In this document: positions 7,799-16,554 of the stretch, piece after piece
Layout: every line of letters begins with the position of its first letter
Position numbering within the stretch: the first letter of the stretch is position 1
Assembly: GCF_042850945.1 (NCBI RefSeq)
Contig: NZ_AP031496.1
Location: forward strand, 4,216,001-4,280,000
Source: Halioxenophilus aromaticivorans
Lineage (GTDB): Bacteria; Pseudomonadota; Gammaproteobacteria; Pseudomonadales; Cellvibrionaceae
DNA: 64,000 nucleotides
Reading direction: 5' to 3'
Program-made: the position numbers and the translations under genes
Notes under the pieces: model-generated
Seen by the model: the letters and a program-made list of their open reading frames with translations, nothing else
Told to the model about the DNA's origin: nothing
Database searches by the model: none

Positions 7799-9115
7799 TT
7801 ACGCTTCCCTCGCTACATGCAATTGAACATCCGGTGCCGTGGTGGGTTCTGTGGGTAAGGTGATCTCGGCCAGCGTTTCAGTTTCATCGGCCAAATGGGG
7901 AGGCCGCATAAAAACCACCAGCACCAAAACTATGGCGGGTGTGGCCGCTATGATTAAAAATGGTGTAACAAAAGATCCAGTTAAATCGCCCAAGGCCCCG
8001 CACACAAAGGGCGCCGCTGCAGCCACCGTGGCAAACATATTCATGGTGGCAAACAACTTTAAGTAAGGTGTTGACCCAAAATAGCGTATCAGCAATACCG
8101 TGCAGGCTAAGAAGGTCATCCCAAAACCAAAGCCAATGGCTAGCGCATAGCCGATGAGCAAAATATTGGAGCTGGCAAAACTTAGCGACAACATGCCCAA
8201 GAGCAGTAACAACAATGAACCACACAGCATAAACTTGGGCTCAAAATACTCTGCAATCACACCGCCGATAACCCGCGAGAAAGAATTGCACAGTGCCTCG
8301 GCCGAAAGCAGCGAACTGGCTAAGCCAAAGGAGATACCCATTTGGGTCAGATGCGATACTGAAAAGCTGTTTACTGTGGTGCCAACAAACAACACGCTGG
8401 TGTAGGCGGCACAAATAATCCAGTACTGGGGGCAGTACAGTGCTTGCTTAAAGCTCCAGGTTTGTTTGGTTTGGTACACTCTTGGGTTGGCGTTTTCTTC
8501 GCGCTCTTCATCCACCGGTGGCCGCCGCAGGCGCTCGGAATCAGTGAATTTTAATGCCAGTAACGTCAGTAATACCGAAAATGTCATCAGGCCCAGCGTG
8601 AGCATCCAGTGCAGCCGCCAATTACCCAAGCCGCCATCGGCCAACCAAACGATAAAAGGCCCGGCCACACCACCCAAGCCACCCACGGTGTAATAAAAAC
8701 CAAAGGCCGTTGCCCGCTTAACAAAGAAGTGGGTAATGATGTAAGTACCGGGAACCGAGCCCACAAAAACGTAGCCCACCCCAAGCAGAATACACCCCAA
8801 ACAATAGGTAAGAGGCGATTTAGTTAGCGCCAGCGTGACAAACCCAAGCGCCAGAATTAACAATCCCAACAGCAGTGTGTTTTGCACGCCATAGCGTTCA
8901 ATGGTTATGGACGGTAAATAGCCACTCAAGCCGCAGGCTAAGGCTAAAAAAGTGAAACCAAGGCCGGCGATGGTCCAATCCCAACCCAGCTCCTGCACCA
9001 TAAAAGGAATCACAACACCCAGGGAGTTGAAGGTAGCTGCGGTGATGACAAAAAAGCACAAGCTAAACGTACATAAAATGAACATCGCTTGGTTTGCCGG
9101 GCTGATCTTGGGCAT
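7799..9115 (-). CDS. MFS transporter (monocarboxylate/oxalate:formate antiporter-like)
   Basis: A 438-residue inner-membrane protein with about twelve hydrophobic segments and a central charged loop (about 195-225, rich in Glu, Asp and Arg). The N-terminal AATFNSLGVVIPFMVQELGW and the following ITIERYG-type loop resemble MFS carriers for organic anions that accompany catabolic genes. It is probably the uptake system for the cluster's substrate or an intermediate. AGAGGAA precedes the ATG. A hairpin at 9132-9152 lies just upstream of the ribosome site. The monooxygenase gene follows after 2 bases. Substrate and direction of transport cannot be read. Confidence 0.88.
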   Translation of the reverse strand: MPKISPANQAMFILCTFSLCFFVITAATFNSLGVVIPFMVQELGWDWTIAGLGFTFLALACGLSGYLPSITIERYGVQNTLLLGLLILALGFVTLALTKSPLTYCLGCILLGVGYVFVGSVPGTYIITHFFVKRATAFGFYYTVGGLGGVAGPFIVWLADGGLGNWRLHWMLTLGLMTFSVLLTLLALKFTDSERLRRPPVDEEREENANPRVYQTKQTWSFKQALYCPQYWIICAAYTSVLFVGTTVNSFSVSHLTQMGISFGLASSLLSAEALCNSFSRVIGGVIAEYFEPKFMLCGSLLLLLLGMLSLSFASSNILLIGYALAIGFGFGMTFLACTVLLIRYFGSTPYLKLFATMNMFATVAAAAPFVCGALGDLTGSFVTPFLIIAATPAIVLVLVVFMRPPHLADETETLAEITLPTEPTTAPDVQLHVAREA

Positions 9116-9131
9116 AGTGTTTCCTCTAAGG

Positions 9132-9152
9132 CGGTGTTGTTATTCAACACCG
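9132..9152 (-). other. Stem-loop upstream of the MFS gene
   Basis: A perfect 8-bp stem (CGGTGTTG / CAACACCG, 5-nt loop) sits between the amidase and MFS genes, about 10 bases before the MFS ribosome-binding site. It has no T tract, so it is more likely an mRNA-processing or translation-modulating hairpin than a terminator. No experiment supports either reading. Confidence 0.4.
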
Positions 9153-9234
9153 TGGCTTGGCAATGGTAACCGCCAGGGTCTCTTGCCGGCCGCCGCGCCT
9201 AAAGTACTGGCGCGGGGCTGGGCTCTGTTACCGT

Positions 9235-10323
9235 TTAGGCATCGTCGGGCTCACCTTTATCCATCACACTGCGTGGAATTTTGGCGTGCACACCCTGAAC
9301 CGTGTCCACAACTTGGGTTACGGTAAAATCGCTGGCCACACTCATCAAAGAGTAGGCGTCGTCTCGGCTTAGGCCACGGTGCTCACCTAGCAAATCTAGC
9401 ATTTCCAGCGAGGCATTTTTCATGGCCTGGTTCAGGTCCTCGTCAAAGCCGTGGACAATGAAATAGTCTGGTGTTTCCAGCAATGGCGAATTGAATGCAA
9501 AATCTTTGCGCAAAATAATCTGCATGGTTACATCCAGCGAGGCCTCAATGGCGGTACCACTGATTTCACCGTCACCTTGGGACACGTGGGGATCGCCGAT
9601 GGAAAACAAGCCACCTTCCACCTGCACTGGGTAATACATGGTGGCACCAGCACCAATGCGCCAGTTATCAATGTTGCCGCCGTGCTTGCCCGGCGGAATG
9701 GTGCTCACCCTGCCACTGACATCCGGCGCTACACCGGCGGTGCCCAGATGGGGCCGCACGGGCACCCTCACACCATTGAGCGTTTTGTGACGATCGCACT
9801 CGGCGCAGTGGGTAACGGTTCCGGGGATTTCGTATTTGCCGTTGAAATCGTAGGCGTAATGACCGTGAGCCTGCATGCTGGCCATGTCCAAACGATAGAT
9901 GGTTACGCGTTCTTTTTCGCCAAACTCTTTGTACAGGTGGCCCCAGTTGGCGGCCAGGTTGGAACCGTAGGAAAAGCGTGGCCGCATGGAGAGGTAGCGC
10001 ACCTCTAGCATGTCACCGGGCTGAGCACCTTCAACAAAGATAGGGCCGGTCATTAAATGCACACCAGGGTTGCGGTCTTCTTCTGGGATACCCGCCCAAA
10101 GTGCCTTTAAGCCATCGTCCATCATAAGGTCTGGCGCATCACCAGCGTGGTGGGTGATGGCCTCGGCGTGCACGATATCGCCACTTTTCACCTTGATCGC
10201 AGGCGATTTGGTGGCGGAAAAATAGCCCCAATGGCAATTCTCTACCGTGGCCTTAAGGTTGTAAAACTCGTTGGGTTGACGACGGTCGGCTTCGGTTAAG
10301 TCATCGGTTTTCAATAATGACAT
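9235..10323 (-). CDS. Acetamidase/formamidase family protein (FmdA/AmdA)
   Basis: A 362-residue amidase of the FmdA_AmdA family, whose members release ammonia from formamide, acetamide or similar short amides. Family features include the TGPIFVEGAQPGD segment, the GTAGVAPD region, the metal-site-like IGDPHVSQGDGE, and a C-terminal segment ending near DFTVTQVVD. AGGAG lies 7 bases before ATG 10323. A TTG two codons upstream is less likely. Within this cluster it may release ammonia from a small amide left after ring or side-chain cleavage, which is an inference. The length is slightly below the ~400 residues of many formamidases. Confidence 0.9.
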   Translation of the reverse strand: MSLLKTDDLTEADRRQPNEFYNLKATVENCHWGYFSATKSPAIKVKSGDIVHAEAITHHAGDAPDLMMDDGLKALWAGIPEEDRNPGVHLMTGPIFVEGAQPGDMLEVRYLSMRPRFSYGSNLAANWGHLYKEFGEKERVTIYRLDMASMQAHGHYAYDFNGKYEIPGTVTHCAECDRHKTLNGVRVPVRPHLGTAGVAPDVSGRVSTIPPGKHGGNIDNWRIGAGATMYYPVQVEGGLFSIGDPHVSQGDGEISGTAIEASLDVTMQIILRKDFAFNSPLLETPDYFIVHGFDEDLNQAMKNASLEMLDLLGEHRGLSRDDAYSLMSVASDFTVTQVVDTVQGVHAKIPRSVMDKGEPDDA

Positions 10324-10424
10324 TTGCAACTCCTATACAGTACTTTAACGGTTATCCCCGGCACTCCCGCCGAAATCCCCTGTAATACAAAGATTACCGC
10401 CCCACTTGGGCGCATTCTTGTTAA

Positions 10425-11249
10425 TTAGCGCCCCGAAAGTTGTGCTGATTCCCCCGGCTGAAAAATCACCGAAGTCATATCCAAAGAACCGTATTCCACA
10501 TAGTTAGAGCGGAATTCCACGCTGTCTTCTGGCTGGCGAGCCCCCATTACGTACAACAGCGGCAGGTAATGATCCGGACCGGGCACGGAGTACTCGGCGT
10601 CGACACCAAAGTGGAGATAATTAATGGCGTTTTCCGGTGTGTTATCGGTGATGGACTGGCGAATATAATCGCCAAAGCGCTGGGCCCAGGGATAGGTTTT
10701 GTCGCGCCCCCGCCAGTCCATCACTGCCAGGTTATGCACAATATTACCGCTACCTAAAATGAGGTAGCCCTCTCCTCGTAGTTGCGCCAGCTTTTGGCCC
10801 ACACGGTAGTGATAGTCGTTACCCTTGGTTTTATCGATGGACAATTGCACCACGGGTATATCGGCCTCGGGGAAAATCTTAATTAAAATCGCCCAACAGC
10901 CGTGGTCAAAGCCCCAGCTATCGTCCAGCCGAGCCCCCTCCTCGCTCAGTAAATCAACCACCTTGGCTGCCAATTCAGGGTCGCCTGGCGCCGGGTACTG
11001 CATCTCGTACATCACCTGGGGAAAGCCGCCAAAATCGTGGATAGTGCGCGGCGCTTGGTTGGCAGTAACCGCAGTGCCTTGGGTATACCAATGCGCTGAA
11101 ACGCAAATGATACCCTTGGGCTTGCCTAATTCCTGGCCCAACTGTTCCCACATGGCCGTGGCAGTATTGTCTTCCATTACGTTGCCAGGGCTGCCGTGGC
11201 CAATAAATATGGCCGGCTGAGCCTGAACGGTGGCGCGAGTATCAGTCAT
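10425..11249 (-). CDS. DODA-type (LigB-like class III) extradiol ring-opening dioxygenase
   Basis: A 274-residue protein of the 4,5-DOPA dioxygenase/YgiD family. The characteristic FIGHGSPGNV near residue 18 and SAHWYTQG near residue 52 carry expected metal-ligand histidines. FDHGCWAILIKIFPEADIP near residues 117-135 and GPDHYLPLLYVMGA near the end are also diagnostic. Such enzymes use a mononuclear metal and O2 to open a catecholic ring between C4 and C5 or C2 and C3. It is the first gene of the minus-strand set, with a ~260-base divergent promoter region upstream. It implies that the pathway passes through, or starts from, a dihydroxylated aromatic ring, though some YgiD homologues have no known physiological substrate. 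Confidence 0.9.
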   Translation of the reverse strand: MTDTRATVQAQPAIFIGHGSPGNVMEDNTATAMWEQLGQELGKPKGIICVSAHWYTQGTAVTANQAPRTIHDFGGFPQVMYEMQYPAPGDPELAAKVVDLLSEEGARLDDSWGFDHGCWAILIKIFPEADIPVVQLSIDKTKGNDYHYRVGQKLAQLRGEGYLILGSGNIVHNLAVMDWRGRDKTYPWAQRFGDYIRQSITDNTPENAINYLHFGVDAEYSVPGPDHYLPLLYVMGARQPEDSVEFRSNYVEYGSLDMTSVIFQPGESAQLSGR

Positions 11250-11508
11250 AATTTTTCCGTTTTCTTGTCGTTGGTCTTGACGGTTCTCGCCCTTGGCTTA
11301 AACCTAAACATCGGCCACCACTATAAACTCGGGACTGACGTGACTCTTGGCCATAGCTGCAACACAAATTGCACATTCACGCTCTAGCAACAGGCTGTTT
11401 CAAGAATTGGGGCGCAAATCGACAAGATCTAACCAGAATTGAGGCGTAGCGTTGTCAACCAAGAATTTATTTATTTGAAGTATGGGCGCAAACAGCTTTG
11501 GGTTAACT
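11250..11508. promoter_or_regulatory. Divergent promoter region of the catabolic cluster
   Basis: 259 bases between the divergent DODA-type gene (-) and FMN reductase gene (+). Promoters for both arms must lie here if they are transcribed divergently. I could not identify confident -35/-10 pairs or a clear AraC half-site repeat by eye. The assignment rests on gene orientation. Confidence 0.5.
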
Positions 11509-12117
11509 ATGAAAATTGCAATCATCTGTGGCAGCCAACGGCAAAACTCACAAACCCGAAAAGTGGGTGGAACGTTACAACAACTGCTTGAAACAAGAGG
11601 CGTTGCGTCGTATTTGTTGGACTTGGCAACTTTAGAGCTGCCACACTTCGACGACAGCTTTTGGAAGCAGCCCGATGGAGCGCTGCAGCAACAATGGCAG
11701 CCCATTGGCGACCAATTATCCGAGTGCGAGGCATTAATTGTGATTGCACCGGATTGGCACGGTATGGCGCCAAGCGTGTTAAAAAACTTTTTCCTCTACT
11801 GCGGCACCAGTGAAGTGGCCAATAAGCCGGGCTTATTGATTGGCGTATCCGTCTCTTCCGGCGGCCATCTGCCGGTTACAGAACTGCGCATCAGCAGCGC
11901 GAAAAACAATCGAATTTGCTGGATACCAGATCACCTCATCGTGCGCAACGTAAAGCAATGCTTGAATTCCGCTGAGGCATCAGAGTTTAAAGACGACCTG
12001 TATATTCACGCCAGGGTAAAGCATTCTTTAGATTTACTCACCGAATACGCCAATGCATTGCAACTGGTACGCGATAGCGGCGTGGCCGACTATAAAACCT
12101 ACCCTTACGGTATGTAG
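11509..12117 (+). CDS. NAD(P)H-dependent FMN reductase (flavodoxin-fold)
   Basis: A 202-residue flavoprotein with the FMN phosphate-binding loop at the very N-terminus (GSQRQNSQTRKVG) and the APDWHGMAPSVLKNFFLY segment typical of the NADPH-dependent FMN reductase family (SsuE/ChrR/azoreductase group). It probably produces free reduced FMN for the luciferase-type monooxygenase encoded on the opposite arm. The start at 11509 places the beta-strand KIAIICGS at residue 2, as in the family. An in-frame ATG at 11482 would add nine residues, and neither has a strong ribosome site. The TauD-type gene follows after 25 bases. Confidence 0.85.
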   Translation: MKIAIICGSQRQNSQTRKVGGTLQQLLETRGVASYLLDLATLELPHFDDSFWKQPDGALQQQWQPIGDQLSECEALIVIAPDWHGMAPSVLKNFFLYCGTSEVANKPGLLIGVSVSSGGHLPVTELRISSAKNNRICWIPDHLIVRNVKQCLNSAEASEFKDDLYIHARVKHSLDLLTEYANALQLVRDSGVADYKTYPYGM

Positions 12118-12142
12118 GCAAGCAGACTTTTAAGGAAATAAC

Positions 12143-12955
12143 ATGGCCAGCAACGCGATAACTGTAACTCCATTGACTCATAATATTGGAGCAGAAATAG
12201 GCAATATCGATTTAACCCAACCGGTATCGGCCGACCAAAAGCAACAGCTCTACGATGCCTTAATGCAGTACCAGGTTATTTTCTTAAGGGATCAAGCCAT
12301 TAGCCATGATCAACACCGCATTGCCGGGCAGATATTCAGTGATTTGATTATTCACCCCGGCGCTAAGGGCATAAACGGGTACGAAGATATTGTCGCCATC
12401 CACGCCGATAAAGACTCAAAATACATTGCTGGAGACAACTGGCACTCAGACCTAAGCTGCAACGAAGAGCCACCCATGGGTTCTATGCTGTATTTGCACA
12501 CTCTGCCAGAATACGGTGGCGATACGTTGTTTTCATCTATGTACGCTGTATACGATGCGCTTTCACCGGCCATGCAGCGCTATTTAGAAGGCCTGCAGGC
12601 AGAACACGATGCCAACCACGTGTACCACTCTATTTACGGCGACTATGGCACTGCTTACCCATGCAATACGCATCCGGTGGTACGTACGCACCCCGTAACG
12701 GGCAAGAAAGCGATTTTTGTTAATGCTTCTTACACCACCCGGATAATGGGGCTTTCAAAAAACGAAAGCGATGGCGTATTAAATATGTTGTACGAGCACG
12801 TCAAAGACCCTAACTTTCAGGTCCGTTTTAAATGGCGTAAGCACTCTATTGCCATTTGGGATAACCGGTGCACACAGCATTTTGCGGTGTGGGATTACTT
12901 TCCACAAACACGCTCGGGTTTCCGGGTCACCATGGGTGGAGACAAGCCGTTTTAA
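12143..12955 (+). CDS. TauD/TfdA-family Fe(II)/2-oxoglutarate dioxygenase (second copy)
   Basis: A 270-residue dioxygenase. H101 and D103 (WHSDLSC) and distal H246 (CTQHFAVWDY) form the iron triad. R257 and R261 (TRSGFR) match the 2-oxoglutarate-binding arginines of taurine dioxygenase. It is shorter than, and clearly different in sequence from, the homologue at 3866-4744, so it is a separate enzyme and not a recent duplicate. AAGGA precedes the ATG. It follows the FMN reductase gene and ends the divergent arm. The sequence does not say whether it acts on a sulfonate, an ether or an N-alkyl compound. Confidence 0.92.
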   Translation: MASNAITVTPLTHNIGAEIGNIDLTQPVSADQKQQLYDALMQYQVIFLRDQAISHDQHRIAGQIFSDLIIHPGAKGINGYEDIVAIHADKDSKYIAGDNWHSDLSCNEEPPMGSMLYLHTLPEYGGDTLFSSMYAVYDALSPAMQRYLEGLQAEHDANHVYHSIYGDYGTAYPCNTHPVVRTHPVTGKKAIFVNASYTTRIMGLSKNESDGVLNMLYEHVKDPNFQVRFKWRKHSIAIWDNRCTQHFAVWDYFPQTRSGFRVTMGGDKPF

Positions 12956-12995
12956 TACGTAGTCGCGGATTACAGTGATCCTAGCCTGGAGTTGA

Positions 12996-13820
12996 TCATT
13001 CAGTAGCTGAGCTATTACCACCCTGGTCACGATTGCCCAACATCGCCGCTATTAACCGGCCAAAGAGAAGCATACCCACTTTACGCGGCAGCAACCGCAA
13101 GTAGAAAATAGTGGAACGGTTGAAAAACCCCGGCACATACACATTGGATCTACCTAAGCGTCGCAACGCCTTGGTCACCACGACACCGGGTTTTACGACG
13201 AATGACTTCGCCAATAGCCCTTGATAAATTTCAAACTCAGTGGCTGTCGGCCCAGGGCAAAAGACCAACACATCAATGTTATCCTTCGACAACTCGTGGG
13301 CCAATGCTTCACCAAATAACCGGTCGTAACTTTTACTGGCAGCGTAGGTGGCCCACTGGGGAACACTGCTAAATGACACCATGGAGGCTGTTATAACGAT
13401 GGCACTGCGGGCACGCTGGCGCATTAAATTGCCGAAGTGATGGGATAATAAGGTCACAGCTCGGCAGTTTACATTCAGTAAACGCTCCTCCTGTTCAAGG
13501 CTATTGCTTAAAAACCGGCCATAGTTCGCAAAACCAGCGTTGTTGACAAAAACACCAACATCTAGACCTTCAGTGGCGGCTACTACTGTCTCCATAAATC
13601 CCTGCTGTGCGAGATCAACGGATACCGCACGATGCTCAACACCGTATTGCCGCGTTAACCGTTCACCCAACGCCTCCAAACGGCTTTGCCGACGAGCAAT
13701 TAACACAACATTAAAACCCTGCTGCGCCAACTGAACGGCAAACTCTTCGCCTATGCCAGATGATGCTCCGGTAACAACTGCCCAACCGTTGTAGGTATTT
13801 ACTAATTGACCTAACTGCAC
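12996..13820 (-). CDS. Short-chain dehydrogenase/reductase
   Basis: A 274-residue classical SDR oxidoreductase. The nucleotide-binding TGASSGIG is at residues 17-24, VNNAGFANYG near 92-101, the catalytic Ser at 146 or nearby, and Y159-x3-K163. The arginine pair after the second beta strand (LIARRQSRL) suggests NADPH preference. It uses a GTG start with a strong AAAGGAGT five bases upstream. It runs convergent to the TauD-type gene, which makes membership of the catabolic cluster unlikely. Relatives act on long-chain acyl, ketone or steroid-like substrates. The substrate here is unknown. Confidence 0.88.
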   Translation of the reverse strand: MQLGQLVNTYNGWAVVTGASSGIGEEFAVQLAQQGFNVVLIARRQSRLEALGERLTRQYGVEHRAVSVDLAQQGFMETVVAATEGLDVGVFVNNAGFANYGRFLSNSLEQEERLLNVNCRAVTLLSHHFGNLMRQRARSAIVITASMVSFSSVPQWATYAASKSYDRLFGEALAHELSKDNIDVLVFCPGPTATEFEIYQGLLAKSFVVKPGVVVTKALRRLGRSNVYVPGFFNRSTIFYLRLLPRKVGMLLFGRLIAAMLGNRDQGGNSSATE

Positions 13821-13902
13821 AACGACTCCTTTAGCATTGGATTTTCACAAACGTAGAAAGCAACTTGCCTAATAAATGACACCGAAAAAGTGAGACTAAT
13901 CG

Positions 13903-15090
13903 CTACTGCTCACGTTCCATTAAAACCGCCCCCATCATATTGACGTAGTAAAACAGCAGCAGTAACAAACCCAGGGTAAGCGCACCGGGTAAACTGGGAG
14001 GCCAATACACGCTTACGAGAGTGCCACCTAAGACAACGATAAAACTGACCATAAACCAGTGCGCACGGACGCTGGCGTGGCGGTTTAAACGGTACAAACA
14101 GACAAAACCGATAAACAACGCCGTCGCTAGAGCAAAGCTACCCAATACGATGAACCCGGTATCTAATGAGTAACCCATAAAGGCCAACAAGACATTAACA
14201 AACATAACCAACAAAGCGGTTATGGCCCCAACAACTGCAGGTAAAATCGCACTGGGGTTAGCACTGTTCGCTTTGTGCCATATTTGCGAGGGAGATTCAT
14301 TTTTATGCTGTAATGCGTAGCGCAAATATCGGCGCCTTCGCCAATCTACTAATGGGCGAGAGGCTTCGACCTGGCCTAACGACTCGTCTAAAACGAAGCT
14401 ATTGATTCTTACGCGATTGCGAATACGATGCTGTTTGAGGGTTTTTAAGAGACTACGATTGTTTTTGGTATCGGTGATGCCAGAGTTAATAATCAAAACA
14501 TTGAAAACGACCCAGTGTTTTAATTTAGTAATCTTTTTGTGTTTAGCCTTTTTACCATCCACTTCGGCATTTTGTACCGTTTGCATCACATGGAGATACT
14601 CTTGCTCAACGGTTTGGCGCAACTGACTGCCAGCCTCGATCAGCGCATTAGCGCTTAACGACCGCACTTGATTTTTATCGACAACTAAAATGATACGGGT
14701 AGTGTTGAGCTCCGATTTCAGTAAAATACGATGGCAAACCCGCTTCAACACCAACAGCTCTGGTGCACACACGGTAAGCGTGCGAGCAAACCCATATTGC
14801 AATCGAGCAAGCTTCTGCCAGTGAGGAATGGCGCCGCCTATCAATGGCAGTTCATTATCCAGTTTTACAGACGCGTTATAGAGGTTGATTTCAGCCTGGC
14901 CGAATTCTGCATCGGATTCAGCTTCATCAAGTGCTGCATAGAACTCGCTAAGTTTGTCCTCGGTATGGTTTTCTTCGGCATCAGCCACTAGGCTGTAGTC
15001 GCCTTCGAGCACATATCTGTAGGCGAGCGAATCGGCCAGTGAACTACTTTGCCCGCAATTCGCATTTGTTACTTTTTTCACCGCATTCAT
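13903..15090 (-). CDS. Unrecognised membrane protein with large soluble N-terminal domain
   Basis: A 395-residue protein I do not recognise. Residues 1-275 are soluble: an acidic stretch (about 29-62), then a mixed alpha/beta-looking part with a basic patch (KKAKHKKITKLKH, 180-192) and another at 250-254 (RRRRY). Four hydrophobic segments follow at about 281-305, 311-334, 345-363 and 368-390. There is no signal peptide, so the N-terminal domain is probably cytoplasmic. It is monocistronic between the SDR gene (82 bases away, same strand) and a 377-base intergenic region. The AGG upstream of the ATG is weak. No catalytic motif was seen. Confidence 0.75.
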   Translation of the reverse strand: MNAVKKVTNANCGQSSSLADSLAYRYVLEGDYSLVADAEENHTEDKLSEFYAALDEAESDAEFGQAEINLYNASVKLDNELPLIGGAIPHWQKLARLQYGFARTLTVCAPELLVLKRVCHRILLKSELNTTRIILVVDKNQVRSLSANALIEAGSQLRQTVEQEYLHVMQTVQNAEVDGKKAKHKKITKLKHWVVFNVLIINSGITDTKNNRSLLKTLKQHRIRNRVRINSFVLDESLGQVEASRPLVDWRRRRYLRYALQHKNESPSQIWHKANSANPSAILPAVVGAITALLVMFVNVLLAFMGYSLDTGFIVLGSFALATALFIGFVCLYRLNRHASVRAHWFMVSFIVVLGGTLVSVYWPPSLPGALTLGLLLLLFYYVNMMGAVLMEREQ

Positions 15091-15467
15091 CCGTGAAACC
15101 TGCTTACTTCTTCATTAAACTGCAGAATCATTTTGATTAGACGACTGCCTTATCTTTGGCCAACACAGGTACCTTACCACCACCGTTTCAGTGCAATAGG
15201 AATGGCTTCTCAATTTTGACAGACCACTCGGTTTATTTTTTGCAAACGTATTAACACTCTATGTGTCTTCGCGTAAGGCAAACGTAAATCCAGGTAGTGA
15301 AGCCGGGCCTAATCTCCTCAACAGATTTGAAAACCCTATCGCGCCGGCCTTACTCGCCCTGGACACCTGATAAAATCAGGCTTTACACTTAAACGGATTG
15401 GACGTCTGGCCAGAGTAGATTCTAGCCAGCCCACAAGAGTAGATCACACATCCTTACGGGCCAGGAA
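15091..15467. other. Divergent intergenic region
   Basis: 377 bases between divergent genes, without a recognisable gene. A short perfect hairpin (CCTGAT, AAA, ATCAGG) occurs at 15366-15380. Promoters for both flanking genes are expected here, but none could be assigned. Confidence 0.4.
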
Positions 15468-16457
15468 ATGACCAAAAGCGAGCCAGACACGAACCCAAAA
15501 AGCGATAACCGCGACATAGTCACGCCGTTTGCCTTTGAGCTAGATCCGCAACTGATGGGCAAAGCCATTGCCCGCCCCTGGCGGCGCGGCGCCGCTCAAT
15601 GTATCGACTTTGTGCTCATCGCTATACTTAGCCAGCTCTCGTCCGTAGTGCTAGCCGTGCTCACCTCAATCGCATTCCTGCGCGCAAGCCGCAACAACAA
15701 TCCCAACATTGAATCCAAAAAAGCGAAAAGCTGGCTCAGGTTTGCCGGCACCGGGTTGTTATTTCTGGCTACGCTAATCGTGGTGGAGGCCTTAAGAACA
15801 GAGCCAGAGCCCGTGGAATCCGAGGGCACTGTAGCCCAGGCCATTGTCTACGGCTTAAACTTGATCGCCTGGGACAAATGCGAAGCGGCCCAGAAATGCC
15901 AACTGGAGCTGGCGAACAGTGTTGGTGAGTTGTTGGCCGAGTCCAAGGCCGACCGCGACGACGTGGAAGAGCACATCACTGAATTTTTGGAAAACAGAGA
16001 ACTACCGCAAGCGCAAATCGAGCAACTTTTAAACGCTTATCTAGACGCCTACGACAAATCCGTGGAGCAAATGACCGCGGTAGACGAGATAGCCAGCGCA
16101 GCGCCCAGCGAACCCGACTCCCCCCCAACGTCGGCAGGCGAAGAACAAACCTACAGCCCCTTAAGTTGGGCTCAAGGGTTCGCCGGAGACCTAGGACTAG
16201 GGTTTGGCTGGGCAGCGCTCTACCACAGCGTTTTTATTGCCTGGTTCCGCGGCCGCACACCGGGCAAAAAGCTGTTAAAAATACGCGTGGTAAAGCTCGA
16301 CGGCTCCGCCTTTTCACTGTGGGACAGCTTCGGCCGTTACGGCGGCTACGGGGCGGGTTTTGCAACGGGCTTATTGGGTTTCGCACAAATCTATTGGGAT
16401 GCCAACCGCCAGGCCATACAGGATAAGATAGCCGAGACTGTTGTAATCTTTGAATAG
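15468..16457 (+). CDS. RDD-family membrane protein with long acidic insertion
   Basis: A 329-residue inner-membrane protein. The N-terminal RPWRRGAAQCIDFVLIAILS (36-55) and the downstream FRGRTPGKKLLKIRVVKLDG (260-279) are the two halves of the RDD domain, whose proposed roles include ion exchange. Hydrophobic segments lie at about 44-70, 91-108, 238-258 and 290-308. Between the halves, residues ~106-230 form an acidic, Gln/Ala-rich, probably helical insertion with two Cys (138, 144). Common RDD proteins are only 150-200 residues. The AGGA lies unusually close to the ATG. No neighbour explains its function. Confidence 0.82.
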   Translation: MTKSEPDTNPKSDNRDIVTPFAFELDPQLMGKAIARPWRRGAAQCIDFVLIAILSQLSSVVLAVLTSIAFLRASRNNNPNIESKKAKSWLRFAGTGLLFLATLIVVEALRTEPEPVESEGTVAQAIVYGLNLIAWDKCEAAQKCQLELANSVGELLAESKADRDDVEEHITEFLENRELPQAQIEQLLNAYLDAYDKSVEQMTAVDEIASAAPSEPDSPPTSAGEEQTYSPLSWAQGFAGDLGLGFGWAALYHSVFIAWFRGRTPGKKLLKIRVVKLDGSAFSLWDSFGRYGGYGAGFATGLLGFAQIYWDANRQAIQDKIAETVVIFE

Positions 16458-16554
16458 CAAAGAACTCTGCTCATTAGGCTATGATTTGTAGTGTACCGTT
16501 AGGTTGACACTAAAGACTGGAGTTGCTCTGGCAAGTAATTTTTGAACTTGTAAA

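Noticed and set aside
9451..10008. 185-codon plus-strand open frame inside the amidase gene
   Set aside because: An antisense shadow of the FmdA-type gene. No ribosome site or domain.
1466..12955. Reading the island as a sulfonate/dimethylsulfone pathway
   Set aside because: TauD and SfnG-like hits allow it, but no sulfonate ABC importer, SsuD or sigma-54 regulator is present, and three amide-type hydrolases point to nitrogen. It is kept only as an alternative.
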